NCBI GenBank assembly: GCA_015680685.1
Contig: MNCI01008071.1
Span: 113,339 to 177,338, forward strand
Source of the DNA: Gnetum montanum
Lineage: Eukaryota; Streptophyta; Gnetopsida; Gnetales; Gnetaceae
Direction: 5' to 3'
Length of the DNA: 64,000 nucleotides
The notes below the pieces were generated by a model, which saw only the letters and a program-made list of their open reading frames with translations, ran no database searches and was not told the DNA's origin. Position numbers and translations under genes: made by a program. This document shows positions 59,641 to 64,000 of the stretch, piece after piece. How positions within the stretch are numbered: the stretch's first letter is position 1; each line of letters begins with the position of its first letter.

Positions 59641-61600
59641 TAATAGAATTTAAATAAAAATGCTTTTTCCTTACGTGTTCAAGTAAACTTTAGCTAAGAC
59701 TTTTTCTTTTATCATTTTTTGGAAGAGCCTTTTGTTTAAAGGAAGATTTTCTATAACAATATTCCATAATTGAAGCCATAATTTTCCTTGATGCAACCAT
59801 CTATTTTCATGTGTAGCATTCATTATCTCCTTACAATAATTAACTTCCCCTATATGATTTAACTTCTGGGTATAAGCAATAAATTGACAAAGGGCTTCAA
59901 CTTCAAGAAGAAGCAAATCTGCTTCTAAAAGTAAGATATCATAAGAAGTATGCATTTTTATTTGAAATTTACATACAAGAAACTATTTTTGAACATGCTT
60001 AAATTTTTTTTAACTATGTGTGGAAAGAGAAGGTCTCCAAGCAACACGCCTATATAATAATACAGGTTGGACAAGGCTACAAAAAAGTTTACTCCTAATC
60101 TCCCATGCCAAAATTTGTTTTCTACTACAATTATTTTATAGAACAAATAGAGCTTGCATGCCACTTGAAACCCTTTGAGCAATAAAGGTATTCCAACTAT
60201 AATTACCAACAAATTCAACTCCCAAACATTTATAAGATTTACATATATTAAGTATTTTTTTTATTTAAGGAAAAAATTGTAATTTCCATTTCTAGTAGCA
60301 CAAATTAGAATTTTAGTCTTATCAATATTAACTTTCATACCCCAATGGTTGCAATAGTCATGGAGAATTTGAAGCATATAATTTAATCTTGTAGTTGATT
60401 TTGCAATCAAGGCCACATTATCTACAAAGAGAAGCATGTTTAAAAATAATCCATTCATTGACACACCATGATTGAAGGCATTTTGCATCCATTCCTCTAA
60501 TTCATCTATAAATATGCCAGAAAGGACAGGGAACAAAGGACAGCTTTGTTTAACTCCAACTAAGCTATTGATAATTGTTTCTTCTCCAGTAAGATTATCT
60601 TCAATAAGAATGTTGACTGTCTCATAGATTCTCTTAGTAGAAAAAAGGAGATTTGGAGGAATATTAATGCTATCCAGTCTCTTTCAAAGTTTATCTTGAG
60701 CAATAGGAGCATAAGCTTTCGAGAAACAACAAAACAAATAAAATTTATATGGTTGGGCCTTTTTGCTTTCTCTACATAATAATGCAAAGTTATTAGATGG
60801 TCTATAGTAGAATGATTCCTCCTAAATCCTACTTATAACTAAGCACAAGGACCTTGCAATTTTGGCCATGAACTAATTTTGTTCTCCAAAATAGTGTTCA
60901 AAAGCTTAGTGAAAATTGAATTGATTGCAATCAATTAGTAATTATTAAGGTCATTGAAGAAATTTTGATTAGTAGATAAAGAAAAATCTCAACCATGTTG
61001 CTTTTTGTCTCAAAATAAATTCGAAAAGCTCTTTGGATTTGAGTGGAGCTTATGAATCATTCCTTCCTACTCTTCTTTAATAAACTTCCTTTTTAAACAA
61101 TGAATAAGCTTTCTATAATTCTTCAGCATGGAAACATCAAAATGTAAAGTTATAACATCTTTATGAAGTGTTAGAAAATCCACATAAAATCAAGGTTTTC
61201 TACAACAAGGCTTCTTCTTAATCTACATATGGGTAGCTATGAACAATAGATCATTAGTCAAATCTACCTCATTATTATTGTTCCCCAACATATTAGTTAC
61301 TCTTGTTTGAAAATCCTAATGAAGGCCTTCTGTGAGATAATAAGTTCTACATTTCTTGGAATGAATATGAGAAATTGAGGTAAGAATAGTAGATTTTAGG
61401 TAATCATGAGGAGACTCTAGAACATTTTCCCCCACTTGAAAGTTTTTCATTGCATCTACATTATCATGAATAGACAAGAGAAGATCAATGCAAGAGTTAC
61501 CTTGATGTCCAGTAAAAGTGAAATGAGAGGAGGAAGGAAATTTGCTGATGTCATTAAGGATTAAAAAATCAAAGGAATGACCCCATACTCTCTCCTATCA
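59640..61600 (-). pseudogene. Decayed LINE 2 (different family from LINE 1)
   Basis: Minus-strand ORF2 remnants. Endonuclease end near 61530-61470: TGHQGNSCIDLLLS. RT start near 60830: VGFRRNHSTIDHLI. RT core at 60570-60261: PVLSGIFIDELEEWM, FLNMLLFVDNVALIAKS (FVDN in place of Y/FADD), GMKVNIDKTKILIC. The motif style (FIDELEE, LIAKS, KTKI) differs from LINE 1 (MDELIKKIQ, MLFVDDI). Downstream (59955-59671) is a C-terminal remnant. Full of stops. Confidence 0.8.
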
Positions 61601-62095
61601 CAAGTCCCTTTGACGTTGCGCTTCTGTGGGATGATAGTCCCTTGAGTCATGATCACATGCAACATATTCTACATATAAAAGCAGCATGCCTATTCATGTG
61701 AGAGCATGAAGGAGCATGTTGGGAACTAATCGATCTGAAGGCAACACTATGTTACCCTCCAAGTCTCTCCAATGCAGTTGTTTGTCTTGGTAGAGAATAA
61801 AGGTGAAATCAGGTACATACTCATTGGGATGAGCATATACCACACAAAACTATTGAGGAACTGGTGGATCCTAGTTATGTGTATTACACCACCAATTGCC
61901 TCTTGTGTTAGTCCTAGGTGGTGAAGTGCTCTTATGCAAAGAAGAAGACATCTTATTTTGTTCGGTGTGCAATTTATTGTTGTCTTGTCTTTCTTTGATT
62001 AACCCTAAGGGTTCATTCTAATGTTCCAACAATATGAATGATTTCCTATGTTCTACGTAGTGCACAAATAACTAAGTCCTCAACAATGGTTCCAA
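61601..62095 (-). pseudogene. Family B element remnant: primer site and gag start
   Basis: On the minus strand, after the LTR end at 62096, a degraded tRNA-Asp-type primer site (TGGAACCATTGTTGAGGA) is followed by leader and a coding remnant MSSSLHKSTSPPRTN (near 61950) running through GNIVLPSDRLVPNMLLHAL (about 61760-61700). It then joins LINE 2 sequence near 61600. A 5'-end fragment of a third family B element. Confidence 0.5.
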
Positions 62096-62888
62096 TGATG
62101 AGTGGCGAGGTACCCCTACACTCAACTATAAGAATACGAGCATTTCATGCACGATCCGGTCAAACTCCAAGGACCAAGTGCTTATGTGCCTTAATGGAAC
62201 ACCCAGGGTTAATCAATCATTGTCTTCCCAAACTTACTTGTATTGTCATGGTTGTATGGTTAAGTAAGCTTGAGGTATATGATTTTTATAGCTTTTGTAT
62301 TTTTTATGTCTTTTGCTAATAAAGGAGAGGGAGAGAGAACTAAGTAGCTAAGTTACATTAACTATTCATTAACTAGTTTATAAATGTTCCTAACACTAGT
62401 ATTCATTCCCACTTGCTGTACACATCCTAAACTAGTGCAACGCTGCTGGGGCTACCAAACGCTAATCGTTACTGGGTTACCAAGTGCTACACACATGCTC
62501 AAAGTGGTCGTACTGAGTGTATTTAACTAAGGGGGTTGAAAGTTGAGAGAGATATTAATTAACTAGGAAAGCATTAAACAATTATTAATTACTAATTAGC
62601 TTAATATGTATGTTGTAAGGTTTATCATAAAGTTGATCTTTATTGTTGTACACAAAATTGTGCTTAGGTACAAATTGCTCGAATAAAGATCCATTCACTC
62701 TATGACTCCTACTGCAGGCACACAGAAATAATTCTAACTTTGGAATGACTAAACTGCAAGAATCTGGCTAAGGGTCTAATTCTAACTATGTGGAACCAAG
62801 GGCATTGCCTCTTATTTATAGAAGATAAGGCAGGACACGATATCGCGTGGTGGCTATGATATCGCGTACGTGATATCACCATTCATCA
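62096..62888 (-). mobile_element. Family B LTR 4
   Basis: Minus strand TGATGAATGG...CCACTCATCA, 793 bp. GATATC cluster at 62838-62878 and TATA at about 62815 (minus). It is bounded by a primer-site-like sequence on the left and a PPT-like sequence (catgagggta on the minus strand, 62889 onward) on the right. Either a shared LTR between two fragments or two overlapping remnants. Confidence 0.82.
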
Positions 62889-63240
62889 TACCCTCATGAC
62901 TGAATGAAAACTCATCCTTGAGTTTCTTACAAAATATTGGGATGGTATGGGATTATTGACTTGAATGACAACTAATGGTGAATGGGATGACATGTGAATA
63001 GATCAACATTACAATACATGACAACATTAGTATTCATGACTACAAGAGTGAACACTATACACAATTGACATCTAGCCTTATTTGGTAGCTGAGAGAGAAG
63101 AGAGAGAGAAAGAGAAAAGGAGAAGATGTGTTGCTGCCGATGCCAAGATTGCACATTCTATTTTCCATCCATAGTCATACCATAAATCTTGTTCCTTGCA
63201 CAACCATTCTAGCACCAGTCCATCCTAAGTGTTTCCTCTA
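62889..63240 (-). other. Family B internal 3' remnant
   Basis: Begins (minus strand) with the PPT and the conserved ctcaaggatgagttttcattcag-type text upstream of it, then loses similarity. A GA-rich tract is at about 63090-63125. No gene. Confidence 0.55.
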
Positions 63241-64000
63241 TGATGAGACGCGGTTTGCGTCGGCCGCGATATCACGTACGTGATATCGCAACCGACGCGA
63301 TATCGCATACGTAATATCGCATCCTTTCCTACGATATCGCGTCCTTTCCTACGATATCATGTACGCGATATCGCAGTCCGCCACCATGTCTATAAATAAG
63401 AGGTGGCTCTCCCTTGTTGGGGATCCCAGTTTTAGAGTAGCGAAGCTCTGGCAGTTTGATCCCTCCAGAGTTAGATTTTTTCCCGTGTCTGCCCGCAGTG
63501 TGGTGAATGTAATTGTACGGTGTCTTTATTCGAGTGTGTTGTACTTGGACACGCACATGACCGGCAATAAAGATCAAGATTACTTCATCATTGCAACATT
63601 CACTTAGTTTATTTATTGCTATTTATTTAATGTTGTTTATTGCTTTTATAGCACAGTGTGAGTACGACTTAACTACAAGCATCTACGGGTGTGTACGGCT
63701 GGTTAAGGAATCGGTTGCTCATCGCGATTAGTCTCTCACCCTGAAACTCCTAGAAGCAGAACGAGTACGACTTGATTATGAGCATTTAAGTGTGACTGCT
63801 TGGTAGCCCAGTGGTGTAGCTAGGGGGATCTACGCTTGGTAACCTAGTGGCGTATTTGGGGTCTGCGCTTGGTAATTCTAGTGGCGTACCTAGGCCTATG
63901 CTTGTTAGTCCCAGTGGCACTCGTGCACGAAGTCCAAGATGTGTACGGTTGATCAAGGAATCGGTTGCTCGTCGCACTTAGGCTAGATTAGATTTTCTTA
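63241..64000 (+). mobile_element. Family B LTR 5 (runs off the window)
   Basis: Starts TGATGAGACG at 63241. A dense GATATC/CGTACG palindrome block spans 63266-63376 and includes a 24-base perfect palindrome at 63266-63289. TATA TATAAATAAGAGG at 63391. It shares long stretches with LTR 1 (gtgtggtgaatgtaattgtacg, aataaagatcaagattacttc). The 3' end lies beyond the window. Confidence 0.83.
63391..63399 (+). promoter_or_regulatory. TATA box of family B LTR 5
   Basis: TATAAATAA immediately after the palindrome block; same arrangement as 43791 and 56381. Confidence 0.72.

Overview
The window is nuclear DNA from a plant with a large, repeat-filled genome. Evidence: Tat/Ogre-like and Athila-like Ty3/gypsy retrotransposons, plant-type LINEs, spliced genes with plant-like GT-AG introns, and one host-like gene (a GT47 exostosin glycosyltransferase) in about 64 kb. 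The age and density of the decayed elements would suit a gymnosperm or fern, but the sequence does not settle the lineage. No bacterial, CRISPR or tRNA features were seen.

Layout. (1) 28-7126: 3' part of an old Tat-like element, A1 (+): pol remnant, 3'UTR, polypurine tract (PPT) and a complete 1.6-kb LTR. (2) 7127-~8890: an LTR with its leader of the same family, in inverted orientation. (3) ~8906-22737 and 40952-42090: element A2 (+): gag, protease, a spliced gene on the opposite strand (16840-12485), pol, 3'UTR and a 3' LTR split in two. (4) 22738-40946: element C (-), related to A, inserted into the A2 3' LTR with a 5-bp target duplication. It has the same plan: gag-protease, an opposite-strand spliced gene (29918-34379 +), and pol. 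(5) 42091-44527: 3' end of an Athila-like element B1, into which A2 had inserted. (6) 44880-47660: a decayed LINE (-). (7) 48691-55648: a gag-only Athila-like element B2 (-) flanked by a 128-bp direct duplication. (8) 55649-56842: a LINE remnant and an LTR fragment bounded by single Ns. (9) 57487-59183: a two-exon GT47 gene. (10) 59640-64000: a second LINE (-) and two more family-B LTRs.

The main discovery candidate is the shared architecture of A2 and C. Each places a multi-exon gene antisense to the element between protease and reverse transcriptase, with its own TATA-like box and poly(A) signal. The two proteins can be matched along most of their length although the surrounding noncoding DNA has diverged. 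Near its N-terminus the protein resembles an FCP1/NIF-type HAD phosphatase whose catalytic aspartates are replaced in both copies. In both families the boundaries between gag-protease, antisense gene, pol and 3'UTR carry arrays of a short TTAAACT-containing motif, always in pol-sense orientation. Each LTR family also has its own self-complementary short repeat.

Most retroelement genes here are broken; where copies can be compared, many stops are TAG or TAA where another copy has CAG or CAA. All family assignments are from reading motifs; no database search was run.
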